A stretch of DNA of 50,990 nt from Methanomassiliicoccales archaeon (GTDB taxonomy: Archaea > Thermoplasmatota > Thermoplasmata > Methanomassiliicoccales > UBA472): assembly GCA_035527755.1 (NCBI GenBank), contig DATKZX010000017.1:1-50990 (forward strand), written 5' to 3'. How positions within the stretch are numbered: position 1 is the stretch's first letter; every line of letters begins with the position of its first letter. Both the position numbers and the translations under genes were made by a program. Positions 15,124 through 22,950 of this stretch are shown piece by piece. The notes beneath the pieces are model-generated. The model made no database searches, was not told the origin of the DNA, and saw only the letters and a list, made by a program, of their open reading frames with translations.

Positions 15124-16764
15124 ATGAGAAGCGGAATGAAGGTGTCCGTGCCCGATGGTTCTAGGAACGGCGCGAAATTGAGAGCGGATATCAAAACATA
15201 TCTGTCCAAGGGGATCGACGACCATCAGACCGATCACCTCAAATTACTGGGAAACGAAGTCTCCCGTTCTCGCTCCTCGCCGATATACGGGGAGGGCTAC
15301 GGCGACATCAAGGATTGGGAGGACCTCGACCGACTTCCGGCCATAGGCTACGACAATCTGGACCGCGCCTTCAAGGAACATGGTCTGGAACGTTCCTTGC
15401 TGGTCCCGGCGGACCGTTACTATCACACCTCCGGGTATACCGGGGTCTCGAAGCGGATATACTACACCGCCTCGGACGTTGAATGGATGGCGAACAACTA
15501 CGCACTGTTCGGTCATCTGATCGGGATGCGTCATGCCATGACCGGTTGGAACATCGCCGGCGAGGAACCGCTGGTCTCCGGTCCGACCTTGGCCAGCGCC
15601 GGCAAGGTACTGGGGCTCGATATTCTATCCACGCTTCTGGTGCAGGACACCGACCTCCGCCGAGCAGTCTCTAAGGCATCCAAGGTCGATCGGTTCGATA
15701 TCATGGCCGGCACTCCATTGCTGTTCTACATCATCGGGCGCATGGCGCACGATCCCGATTATCTGCGGTCCATGATCGAGAGGGCGGCGCACAACAACTA
15801 TCATCTTCCAGGCCCCCTGGCGAAATTGGTCTCCCATCTGATGATGGTCGGCATAGACCTCGAAGATCTGAAACGCAATGTGCGCAATGTGCGTCTGGCC
15901 ATAACCTACGCCGAGCCTTTGAGCCCCTACCTGAAGGGGCTGGGCGATTACTATCCTCAAATGAAGGCGTACGATGTGCTGGGAAGTACCGAGTGCCCCC
16001 TTATCGCCTCGCAATACCGTTTTGCCCAGGAGGGCCTGCAGCTATTCCTTCCGGGGGTGGTGGCGGAGATCGCCGATCCTCGGGACGTGGCAACGTCCAA
16101 GAAGAACGGCACGCCACTGAAGGCCGTTCCCTGGCCTGACTGGCGTCCCGGTCTGAAGGGTGAGCTGCTGATCAGTCGTCCCGGCGAATGCCTTCCTTTG
16201 ATACGATACGCCACCGGGGACCTGATCGAGGTCCTGGACCCGAAATGCTCCACCGACATCATGCTGGACGACGGTCCCTTCGCGGTCATATCCCCTTCCA
16301 TCAAGGTCATGGGGCGCTCCGTGGACACCCTCGATTTCGAGGCCCAGGATGAAAGCGGCAACTATCTTGGATGCAAGATATACTCCCGTCATATCAACGA
16401 GGCGCTGCAGCGTTCGGACAACGTCAGGTGGTGGGAGCTTTTCGACGTGGGGGAACGACCTTCACGATTGGTGTTCGTCATAATCCCGGAGCATTCGGTC
16501 GTAGACATGGAGGCCTTCCACAAGGACCTGGAAAGGAGGTTGCTGCACGAATGCAATGACCTGCTCGGAACTCTAAGGATAGGACGTGACCTGGACCGAT
16601 TGCAGATATTGGTGGCGGAACCGTCGGCCTACGATCACATCCAGGCCGAGATCGAAGCCCGGGCCAAGGCCGGCCGCTCGCTTGGCCAGCTCAAACCCAG
16701 GCACATATTCCGATATGAGGATGAAACGGAGTTCCAGAAGATACTGGAAGGTAGGATGCGGTAG
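15124..16764 (+). CDS. PaaK-like AMP-forming ligase (adenylate-forming enzyme)
   Basis: The protein of about 546 residues has the adenylate-forming core motifs in a phenylacetate-CoA-ligase-like form: YHTSGYTGVSKRIYY (A3-type Ser/Thr/Gly loop), YDVLGSTECPLIA (A5), and LPLIRYATGDLIEV (A7), with a final KPRHIFRY region. These enzymes activate a carboxylate as an acyl-adenylate and usually pass it to CoA. The substrate cannot be inferred. ATG 15124 is eight bases after dph2; ATG 15136 is an alternative. The frame is open upstream to 14995 inside dph2, but that part is out of frame with a real gene. It ends in TAG. Confidence 0.78.
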   Translation: MRSGMKVSVPDGSRNGAKLRADIKTYLSKGIDDHQTDHLKLLGNEVSRSRSSPIYGEGYGDIKDWEDLDRLPAIGYDNLDRAFKEHGLERSLLVPADRYYHTSGYTGVSKRIYYTASDVEWMANNYALFGHLIGMRHAMTGWNIAGEEPLVSGPTLASAGKVLGLDILSTLLVQDTDLRRAVSKASKVDRFDIMAGTPLLFYIIGRMAHDPDYLRSMIERAAHNNYHLPGPLAKLVSHLMMVGIDLEDLKRNVRNVRLAITYAEPLSPYLKGLGDYYPQMKAYDVLGSTECPLIASQYRFAQEGLQLFLPGVVAEIADPRDVATSKKNGTPLKAVPWPDWRPGLKGELLISRPGECLPLIRYATGDLIEVLDPKCSTDIMLDDGPFAVISPSIKVMGRSVDTLDFEAQDESGNYLGCKIYSRHINEALQRSDNVRWWELFDVGERPSRLVFVIIPEHSVVDMEAFHKDLERRLLHECNDLLGTLRIGRDLDRLQILVAEPSAYDHIQAEIEARAKAGRSLGQLKPRHIFRYEDETEFQKILEGRMR

Positions 16765-16806
16765 GCTAGGCGTCGGGTAGGAAGTGAAATGCCGGGTGAT
16801 GATGAA

Positions 16807-16827
16807 ATTAATATATCCGAAGGAGGG
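16807..16827 (+). promoter_or_regulatory. TATA box and Shine-Dalgarno before mtxX
   Basis: An A/T box attaatatat (16807-16816) is followed by AAGGAGGG at 16820-16827, 11 nt before the ATG at 16839. TATA spacing suggests a start right at the ATG, so the SD may belong to a longer transcript from the upstream gene. Both modes may be used. Confidence 0.45.
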
Positions 16828-16838
16828 AATCACCCTTC

Positions 16839-17600
16839 ATGCTTGCCCCTGAGCAAATTTTCATGAGGGCCAGGGATAACCGGGCCCGGGTAGGCATAGG
16901 TCTCGGTAACGACGCCCGCAAGGTGAAGGGCACCGCACGTTCGGCGATGAAGAAAGGTTACGCTGAAGTGATCATCTTCGATTCCCCCGATGAAATGATC
17001 AAGGCCTTGGCCAAAGGCGAGGTGCAGGCGGCGGTGCGGGGCGATCTCAGCGCCAACGAGACCATGGTGGCGATCAAACGGCAGTTCGGCCTCGAACATA
17101 TACTGCGGGCGGCCCTGATGCAGCCCAAAGGGGGGAAGATGTTCTTCCTGGCCCCGGTAGGCGTAGACGAGGGTGGGGACATCGAGAGCAAGATGGAGAT
17201 CATCAGGCTCTCCGCAAAGCTCTTCGCCTCCATCGGGGAGGAGATGCAGGCCGGCGTGCTCTCCGGAGGCCGCATAGGGGACATGGGGAGGAGCGAGGAG
17301 GTGGACCGCACCATCCGCGAAGGTTTGGAACTGGAGGCGCTCGCCAAAAGGGAAGGCTATGCCGTGGAGCATTGCCAGATCCTCATAGAGGATGCGGTCA
17401 GGACCAAGAATCTGATCGTCGCTCCTAACGGGATAACCGGCAACATCATCTTCCGCACGATGCATCTGGTGGACGGCTGCGTCTCCATGGGCGCTCCCAT
17501 ATTGAACCTGGAACGGATATTCGTGGACACTTCGCGGGCTAAAAGGTGCTACACGGACTCCATCGCCCTGGCCTCGGCCCTGGTCGTCAAGGGAAAATGA
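16839..17600 (+). CDS. mtxX: MtxX / methanogenesis marker protein 4 family
   Basis: The 253-residue protein matches the MtxX (methanogenesis marker 4) family, which is related in fold to phosphotransacetylases. Recognisable parts are RVGIGLGNDARKVKG, AAVRGDLSANETM, FFLAPVGVDEG, RIGDMGRSEEVD and IVAPNGITGNIIFRTMHLVDG. The family is largely restricted to methanogens and close relatives; its reaction has not been settled and the methyltransferase name is historical. An alternative start is the ATG at 16863. It ends in TGA that overlaps an in-frame ATG of queD (17597). Confidence 0.85.
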   Translation: MLAPEQIFMRARDNRARVGIGLGNDARKVKGTARSAMKKGYAEVIIFDSPDEMIKALAKGEVQAAVRGDLSANETMVAIKRQFGLEHILRAALMQPKGGKMFFLAPVGVDEGGDIESKMEIIRLSAKLFASIGEEMQAGVLSGGRIGDMGRSEEVDRTIREGLELEALAKREGYAVEHCQILIEDAVRTKNLIVAPNGITGNIIFRTMHLVDGCVSMGAPILNLERIFVDTSRAKRCYTDSIALASALVVKGK

Positions 17601-17638
17601 TTATTGGGTATAACAGACAATTAGGTATTGGTACTGAG

Positions 17639-18121
17639 ATGAGATTGGAGATAGACGGGGAATTCGCTGGGATACGCTTCTCGGCATGTCATTTCATCGC
17701 CGGCCACCAAAAGTGCGGCAGGCTTCATGGTCACACGTATGTGGTCAGCCTCAAGCTTCATGGAGAGGTGGGCTCGGACGGCATGATGATGGACTTCATA
17801 CCGTTGAAGCGGGAGATGAGGGTCATCGCGGACCAACTGGACCATCGGGTGCTCATACCGGCCAACTCCAAGAAGCTCACCATTTCGCAGGGTGAGGAGA
17901 TCATCATCAGGACAGATGACAAGAAGTACGTCCTGCCCAAGGAGGACGTTGTGCTGCTGCCGACCGAGGAGAGCAGTGCCGAAGAGCTCAGCCGTTTCAT
18001 ACTTACGAAGATCCTGGAACTGGTGAACTTCCCTTCCAACGTGAAAGAGGTGGAGGTAGGGGTGCACGAGGAGCTGGGGCAGAGCGCCTGGGTCAATCAG
18101 AGGTTGGAGGGTAGTAAATGA
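17639..18121 (+). CDS. queD: 6-carboxytetrahydropterin synthase
   Basis: QueD converts 7,8-dihydroneopterin triphosphate to 6-carboxy-5,6,7,8-tetrahydropterin on the route to preQ0, which archaea use for archaeosine at tRNA position 15. Of about 160 residues, the zinc-binding and catalytic parts are FSACHFIAGHQKCGRLHGHTY: one His in ACHF, the HGH pair, and the catalytic Cys. The C-terminal Glu lies in VGVHEELGQSAW. Start choice is uncertain: ATG 17597 overlaps the mtxX stop, and ATG 17639 gives the usual family N-terminus. The stop overlaps the queC start by four bases. Confidence 0.9.
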   Translation: MRLEIDGEFAGIRFSACHFIAGHQKCGRLHGHTYVVSLKLHGEVGSDGMMMDFIPLKREMRVIADQLDHRVLIPANSKKLTISQGEEIIIRTDDKKYVLPKEDVVLLPTEESSAEELSRFILTKILELVNFPSNVKEVEVGVHEELGQSAWVNQRLEGSK

Positions 18122-18786
18122 AATCGATATGCTTATTATCGGGCGGACTAGATTCCACAGTGACCATGGCCTACGCGATTCGCGAAGGGTTCGAAGTGAC
18201 GGCCCTGACCATCAACTACGGGCAGCGCCACAAAAAGGAACTGGAGGCCGCCAAGGCCGTCGCCAAACATTACGGGGTCCCCCATGTCATCATGGAAATA
18301 CCCCTCACCTCCTTCCATAGCGCCCTGACCGATCCCTCGATACCGGTGCCGGACCGCGCCGCCGATCTAATCGGTTACGATATCCCGGACACCTATGTGC
18401 CGGCCAGGAACATCATCTTTCTGAGCGTCGCCGTCGGTATGGCCGAAAGTATCGGTGCAAGCCGCATCTTCATCGGGGCGAACTCCATCGACTATAGTGG
18501 CTACCCCGACTGCCGGCCGGAGTTCTTCCTGGCGTTCGAGCAGATGCTGGAGGTTGGCACGAAATCCGGAACACTGGGACATCCAGTGAAGGTGGAGCAC
18601 CCCATTTTGCGCAGGACCAAGGCCGAGATCGTCAAATTGGGAATGATGCTCGAGGCACCACTGAACCTTACCTGGAGCTGCTACCGCGGTGGAGAGAAGG
18701 CCTGCGGGCACTGCGATTCCTGCGTCCTCCGCCTCAAAGGATTCGAGGAGGCCGGTTTCACAGATCCGATCCCCTACGAGGAATAG
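18118..18786 (+). CDS. queC: 7-cyano-7-deazaguanine synthase
   Basis: QueC uses ATP and ammonia to convert 7-carboxy-7-deazaguanine to preQ0. The 222-residue protein begins with the PP-loop LLSGGLDSTVT, has TYVPARNIIFLS and ANSIDYSGYPDCRPEF, and carries the zinc-binding cysteine cluster SCYRGGEKACGHCDSC near its end. It starts in the last four bases of queD and is followed two bases later by queE, so D-C-E form one translational unit. It ends in TAG. Confidence 0.96.
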   Translation: MKSICLLSGGLDSTVTMAYAIREGFEVTALTINYGQRHKKELEAAKAVAKHYGVPHVIMEIPLTSFHSALTDPSIPVPDRAADLIGYDIPDTYVPARNIIFLSVAVGMAESIGASRIFIGANSIDYSGYPDCRPEFFLAFEQMLEVGTKSGTLGHPVKVEHPILRRTKAEIVKLGMMLEAPLNLTWSCYRGGEKACGHCDSCVLRLKGFEEAGFTDPIPYEE

Positions 18787-18787
18787 G

Positions 18788-19417
18788 ATGCTGGTCAACG
18801 AGGTGTTCCTCTCCATCCAGGGAGAAGGCCGGACCATGGGGCTGCCGACGGTGTTCGTCCGCCTCACCGGATGCAATCTGAGCTGCCGCTGGTGTGATAC
18901 GCGCTACGCGAACCAGGAGGGCGAGGAGCTTTCACTGGGACAGGTGCTGGAGAGAACGCTGTCCTTTGATGTGCGTCATATTTGCCTGACCGGAGGGGAG
19001 CCGCTATGGAACCCGGGGTCGCATTCTTTGATCGCCGCCCTGCTGGAGAAAGGCAAGCATGTGACCCTGGAGACCAATGGGTCCATCTCATTGGAGGGGC
19101 TGCCCGATCATCCGCAGCTCCTGGTCAGCATGGATTACAAATGCCCGTCCTCCGGAGAGGAGGGCAGCATGTGCCTGGGCAATCTGGAACGATTGAGGCC
19201 GAAGGACCAGTTGAAGTTCGTGGTCTCAGACCAAAAGGACCTTGAAAGGGCGGAAGCAGTGGTTCGACAATATTGTCCTTGCTGTCCGGTCATATTCACC
19301 CCCGTTGGCGGACTATCCCTGGAACCAGTGGTCTCGTTCGTGTTGTCCCGGGGATTGGAGGTGCGGGTGCTGCCCCAACTGCACAAGATCATATGGGGTG
19401 AACGCCGCGGGGTGTGA
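18788..19417 (+). CDS. queE: 7-carboxy-7-deazaguanine synthase (radical SAM)
   Basis: QueE rearranges 6-carboxytetrahydropterin to 7-carboxy-7-deazaguanine with a radical SAM cluster. The protein is 209 residues. It shows FLSIQGEG at the start, the cluster motif CNLSCRWCDT (CxxxCxxC form), and the glycine-rich LTGGEPLWNPG. It is the third gene of the queD-C-E series. The ATG is two bases after the queC stop. A longer open frame from 18689 is overlap with queC. The remaining archaeosine genes (tgtA, arcS or queF-like) are not in the window. Confidence 0.95.
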   Translation: MLVNEVFLSIQGEGRTMGLPTVFVRLTGCNLSCRWCDTRYANQEGEELSLGQVLERTLSFDVRHICLTGGEPLWNPGSHSLIAALLEKGKHVTLETNGSISLEGLPDHPQLLVSMDYKCPSSGEEGSMCLGNLERLRPKDQLKFVVSDQKDLERAEAVVRQYCPCCPVIFTPVGGLSLEPVVSFVLSRGLEVRVLPQLHKIIWGERRGV

Positions 19418-19436
19418 GGCGCGCCAGGGGTTAGCA

Positions 19437-19450
19437 ATAATTAAATAATA
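19437..19450 (+). promoter_or_regulatory. TATA box of the leu operon
   Basis: An A/T-only stretch aataattaaataat lies about 130 nt before leuA. A start near 19470 leaves a leader of roughly 105 nt that contains the small ORF and hairpin described separately. Confidence 0.5.
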
Positions 19451-19488
19451 TGTTTCCGGTTCACATCCCATACATACGAGGTATGATG

Positions 19489-19533
19489 ATGAGCATCAAA
19501 TTCGTGGACGGATACGTTCTTTTGCGTGCTTAA
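19489..19533 (+). CDS. Possible 14-residue leader peptide upstream of leuA
   Basis: Three in-frame ATGs (19483, 19486, 19489) follow GAGGT at 19478-19482; the third is 6 nt away, a good spacing. The peptide reads MSIKFVDGYVLLRA and stops with TAA 42 nt before leuA. It contains two Leu, two Val and one Ile codon. It could be incidental, but its ribosome site is as good as those of the structural genes. Confidence 0.35.
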   Translation: MSIKFVDGYVLLRA

Positions 19534-19550
19534 AGTGGCTCATCGCTTCA

Positions 19551-19568
19551 ACCTCGGATGTGAGAGGT
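19551..19568 (+). promoter_or_regulatory. Hairpin over the leuA ribosome-binding site
   Basis: ACCTC (19551-19555) can pair with GAGGT (19564-19568), which is the Shine-Dalgarno 7 nt before the GTG start of leuA. The same ACCTC could alternatively pair with the GAGGT before the small leader ORF (19478-19482). The stem is only 5 bp, so significance is uncertain. Confidence 0.35.
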
Positions 19569-19575
19569 GGTTTTA

Positions 19576-21177
19576 GTGACCGAACTTCGATCGTCATGTA
19601 GTCAGAACTCCAATGCTCGTGGGCCAGAGGCTAACCGGATATTCACCAGTCATTTCAACCGGTTCGCTTTGGACTCGTCCACACCATCTTCAGTGGAGAT
19701 ACTGGACACCACTCTGCGTGACGGAGAGCAGACCCCCGGGGTCGCGCTCTCACTGGAGGATAAAGTACGCATAGCCCAGATGCTGGACGATCTGGGCGTC
19801 GACGTCATCGAGGCCGGGTTCCCCCGGACATCCAAGGGGGAGCAGGATGCCATCCGCAAGATCTGCTCGCTGGGCCTGAACGCCAAGATATGCGGACTGG
19901 CCAGATGCTCGAAGCAGGACATCGATTCGGCGGTCGACGCCGGTGTCAACTACGTGCACGTCTTCATCGCCACATCCGAATCTCACATGAAGAACAAGCT
20001 GAAGATGACCAAGGAGGAGGTGCGCTCCCGCGCCGTAGAGGCGGTGGAGTACGCCAAGTCCCGTGGGGTGATCGTCGAGTTCTCCTGTGAGGACGGCACC
20101 CGCACCGAGCTCGAGTTCCTGAAGGAGATGCACATGGCGGTCCAGGAGGCCGGCGTGGACAAGATCAACCTGCCGGACACCGTAGGTACCATGTCACCCG
20201 CGGCCATGGAATATCTGGTCTCCGAGGTCATGAGGGTGACCCGCGTGCCGCTATCGACGCACTGTCACGACGATTTCGGAATGGCCACCGCCAATTCGCT
20301 GGCAGCGGTGCGAAAAGGCGCGCGCCAGGTCCACGTCTGCGTCAACGGGCTGGGGGAGAGGGCCGGCAACGCCGCCCTGGAAGAGGTGGTCATGGGGCTC
20401 CTGGCATTCCTGAACGTACGTACTAACATCGACACCCGGAAACTGGGCATGGCATCCAAGACCGTGGCCCGCCTGACCGGTATGCCGATATCGGACAACA
20501 AGGCCATCGTGGGCAACAACGCCTTCGCCCACGAGTCGGGCATCCATGTGCACGGCGTGCTCAAGGACCCCTCCACCTACGAAGCGTTCAGCCCCGAGCT
20601 GGTGGGCATGCAGCGCAACATCGTCATGGGCAAGCACACCGGCGCCCACTCGGTCAAGGAGAAGCTTTCCGAGTACGGCATCTCGCTAACCGATAATCTG
20701 CTGGCCGACGTGGTCGATAAGATCAAGAGGCTGGCCGAGAGCGGCAAGAACGTGGACGATGCCGAACTCGTGGCGTTAGCGCTGCACATCGCCGGCCGGG
20801 TGGATAAGGAGAGGCGTCACGTCAAGCTCAAGGAGTTCACGGTGTTCACCGGCATGAACATCACCCCCACATCCACCGTGGTGGTGGACATCGACGGGGT
20901 GCTGACCAGGTCCTCGGACGTTGGTATCGGACCGGTCGATGCCGCCCTGAACGCCATCCGTTCCGCGGTCAGCAAGAACATTTCGCTGACGGAATACCGG
21001 CTCAGCGCCATCACCGGGGGCAGCGACGCCCTATGCGAGGTCACGGTCAAGCTCAAGCTGAACGGTGACCAGAAGGTCATGTCGGTGGGCAAGAGCATCG
21101 GTTCGGACATAGTCCTCACCAGCGTGGACGCGGCCATGGAGGCCATCGACCGTCTGATGGCCAGGCAAAAACTTTAG
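19576..21177 (+). CDS. leuA: 2-isopropylmalate synthase
   Basis: LeuA condenses acetyl-CoA with 2-oxoisovalerate, the first committed step of leucine synthesis. The 533-residue product has VEILDTTLRDGEQTPG, HCHDDFGMATANS and GLGERAGNAALEE, plus FAHESGIHVHGVLKDPSTYE. A C-terminal LeuA dimerisation/regulatory domain from about residue 400 suggests leucine feedback. About 40 N-terminal residues precede the first barrel strand, more than usual. GTG 19576 has GAGGT 7 nt upstream; a GTG at 19567 is possible. It heads a leuA-C-D-B series, consistent with LeuA rather than the homocitrate synthase AksA. It ends in TAG. Confidence 0.9.
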   Translation: MTELRSSCSQNSNARGPEANRIFTSHFNRFALDSSTPSSVEILDTTLRDGEQTPGVALSLEDKVRIAQMLDDLGVDVIEAGFPRTSKGEQDAIRKICSLGLNAKICGLARCSKQDIDSAVDAGVNYVHVFIATSESHMKNKLKMTKEEVRSRAVEAVEYAKSRGVIVEFSCEDGTRTELEFLKEMHMAVQEAGVDKINLPDTVGTMSPAAMEYLVSEVMRVTRVPLSTHCHDDFGMATANSLAAVRKGARQVHVCVNGLGERAGNAALEEVVMGLLAFLNVRTNIDTRKLGMASKTVARLTGMPISDNKAIVGNNAFAHESGIHVHGVLKDPSTYEAFSPELVGMQRNIVMGKHTGAHSVKEKLSEYGISLTDNLLADVVDKIKRLAESGKNVDDAELVALALHIAGRVDKERRHVKLKEFTVFTGMNITPTSTVVVDIDGVLTRSSDVGIGPVDAALNAIRSAVSKNISLTEYRLSAITGGSDALCEVTVKLKLNGDQKVMSVGKSIGSDIVLTSVDAAMEAIDRLMARQKL

Positions 21178-21188
21178 GAGTGATAAAA

Positions 21189-22454
21189 TTGAGAACGAGC
21201 CATCCCAAGACCATATCGGAAAAGATCTTGTCAATGAAGTCCGGGAAGGACGCCCGGGCAGGTGACATAGTCGAAGCGGAGGTGGACCACGTCATGGTCA
21301 ACGATGTGACCGGTCCCCTGGCCTTCCAGGAGTTCGAGGCATTGGGCTGCGAACCGGTGCGGGATAAGATCGTGCTCATCCCGGACCACTTCGTGCCCAA
21401 CAAGGACGTGGCCTCCGCTCAGCAGGCCAAAGAGATGCGGGAGTTCGCCAAGCGCTGGGACATTCGCAACTATTTCGAGGTCGGCCGGGGAGGCGTATGC
21501 CACCAGGTCATGCTGGACCACGGCTTCGCCTATCCTGGCGCCCTGGTGGTAGGCGCCGATTCGCATACCTGCACCTACGGCGGAGTGAACGCCTTCTCCA
21601 CTGGCGTGGGCAGTTCCGAGGCGGCGGCGGTGTTCGCCACCGGGCGTCTCTGGTTCAAGGTGCCGGGGTCCATTCGCATCCTGCTCAAAGGCCGGCCGTC
21701 CAAATACGTGGGCGGCAAGGACCTGGTGCTGAAGATCATCAGCGACATCGGCGTTGATGGGGCGACGTATAAGACATTGGAGTTCGGGGGGACCGGCGTG
21801 GCGGCGCTGAGCGTGTCCGACCGTCTGTCCGTCTCCAACATGGCCATCGAGGCCGGTGGCAAGGCGGGCATATTCCCCTGTGACGCGGCCACGGTGGCGT
21901 ACATGAAGACGGTGCGCAAGGAAGGGTTCAAGGCGACCTTCGCCGACGATGGAGCCGTTTACGAACGCACCCTGGAATACGACCTATCCGAACTGGAGAG
22001 CATGGTCGCCCTGCCGCACCTGCCTAGCAACGGGAAGCCGGCCAGTGAGGTGGACGTGGAGATCGACCAGGCCTACCTGGGATCCTGCACCAACGGACGG
22101 ATAGAGGACCTGCGCATAGCCGCCGAGGTCATGCGCGGAAAGAAAGTGCACCCCAACGTCAGGATGATCGTGGTGCCCGCTTCCGTCAAGGTGTTCGAGC
22201 AGGCCCTGGACGAGGGGCTGGTCGCCGAGTTCTCCCGCGCCGGGGCCTTCGTCTCCGGCCCCACCTGCGGCGCCTGCCTGGGAGGGCACATGGGGATATT
22301 GGCTCCCGGGGAGCGCTGCGTCAGCAGTACCAATCGCAATTTCATTGGCCGAATGGGACATCGTGATTCCAAGGTCTACCTTGCCGGACCGGCAGTGGTG
22401 GCCGCCTCGGCCGTCAGGGGAAGGATCACCGTCCCGCAGGACCTGGAGGGCTGA
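21189..22454 (+). CDS. leuC: 3-isopropylmalate dehydratase large subunit
   Basis: LeuC and LeuD form the [4Fe-4S] isomerase that converts 2- to 3-isopropylmalate. The 421-residue aconitase-family protein carries VVGADSHTCTYGG, LGSCTNGRIEDL and GPTCGACLGGHMG, which contain the three cluster cysteines. It is the archaeal-type LeuC/HacA length. AGGAG at about 21176-21180 lies 8 nt before TTG 21189; GTG 21180 overlaps the SD and is less likely. It starts 11 nt after leuA and is followed by leuD one base after its stop. Confidence 0.92.
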   Translation: MRTSHPKTISEKILSMKSGKDARAGDIVEAEVDHVMVNDVTGPLAFQEFEALGCEPVRDKIVLIPDHFVPNKDVASAQQAKEMREFAKRWDIRNYFEVGRGGVCHQVMLDHGFAYPGALVVGADSHTCTYGGVNAFSTGVGSSEAAAVFATGRLWFKVPGSIRILLKGRPSKYVGGKDLVLKIISDIGVDGATYKTLEFGGTGVAALSVSDRLSVSNMAIEAGGKAGIFPCDAATVAYMKTVRKEGFKATFADDGAVYERTLEYDLSELESMVALPHLPSNGKPASEVDVEIDQAYLGSCTNGRIEDLRIAAEVMRGKKVHPNVRMIVVPASVKVFEQALDEGLVAEFSRAGAFVSGPTCGACLGGHMGILAPGERCVSSTNRNFIGRMGHRDSKVYLAGPAVVAASAVRGRITVPQDLEG

Positions 22455-22455
22455 G

Positions 22456-22950
22456 ATGAAGAACGTAAAGGGCAAGGTATGGGCGTTCGGCGACCACGTG
22501 GACACGGACCAGATAATTCCAGCTGAACGATTGACCAGTGATAACAACGCGCGCCTGGGCACCTTCGCGTTCGAGAAGGTCCGCCCCGAGATGGCCAAGC
22601 AGGTGAAGGAAGGGGATGTCATCGTGGCCGGACGCAACTTCGGCTGCGGCTCCAGCAGGGAGCACGCTCCCCGGGCGCTGCTGCAGATGGGCATCTCCTG
22701 CGTGGTCGCTCAGAGCTACGCAAGGATATTCTATCGCAATTGCATTAACACCGGGTTGCTGCCAGTGGAGTGCACGGTGGAGGCCGACGATGGGGACACC
22801 CTCTCCGTGGACTTCGATAAGGGCGTGATCGTCAACGAGACCAAGGAGAAGGAATGGAGCTTCGCCCCCTTCCCCGAGTTCGTCCAGGACCTCATCGACA
22901 AGGGCGGCCTCATGGCCAAGATCAAGGAGGAAAAGAGATGTTCAAGATAG
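22456..22950 (+). CDS. leuD: 3-isopropylmalate dehydratase small subunit
   Basis: This 164-residue partner of LeuC has VWAFGDHVDTDQIIP, NFGCGSSREHAP and SYARIFYRNCINTGLLP, the standard swivel-domain motifs. The substrate-recognition loop after IIP reads AERLT, where many LeuD proteins have a form such as ARYL(T/K); this may affect specificity between isopropylmalate and longer homologues. It starts with an ATG one base after leuC and its end overlaps leuB by 13 nt. It ends in TAG. Confidence 0.93.
   Translation: MKNVKGKVWAFGDHVDTDQIIPAERLTSDNNARLGTFAFEKVRPEMAKQVKEGDVIVAGRNFGCGSSREHAPRALLQMGISCVVAQSYARIFYRNCINTGLLPVECTVEADDGDTLSVDFDKGVIVNETKEKEWSFAPFPEFVQDLIDKGGLMAKIKEEKRCSR

Noticed and set aside
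19576-21177. LeuA as homocitrate synthase AksA of coenzyme B synthesis
   Set aside because: The C-terminal regulatory domain and the leuC-D-B operon favour isopropylmalate synthase, although the two families share barrel motifs.
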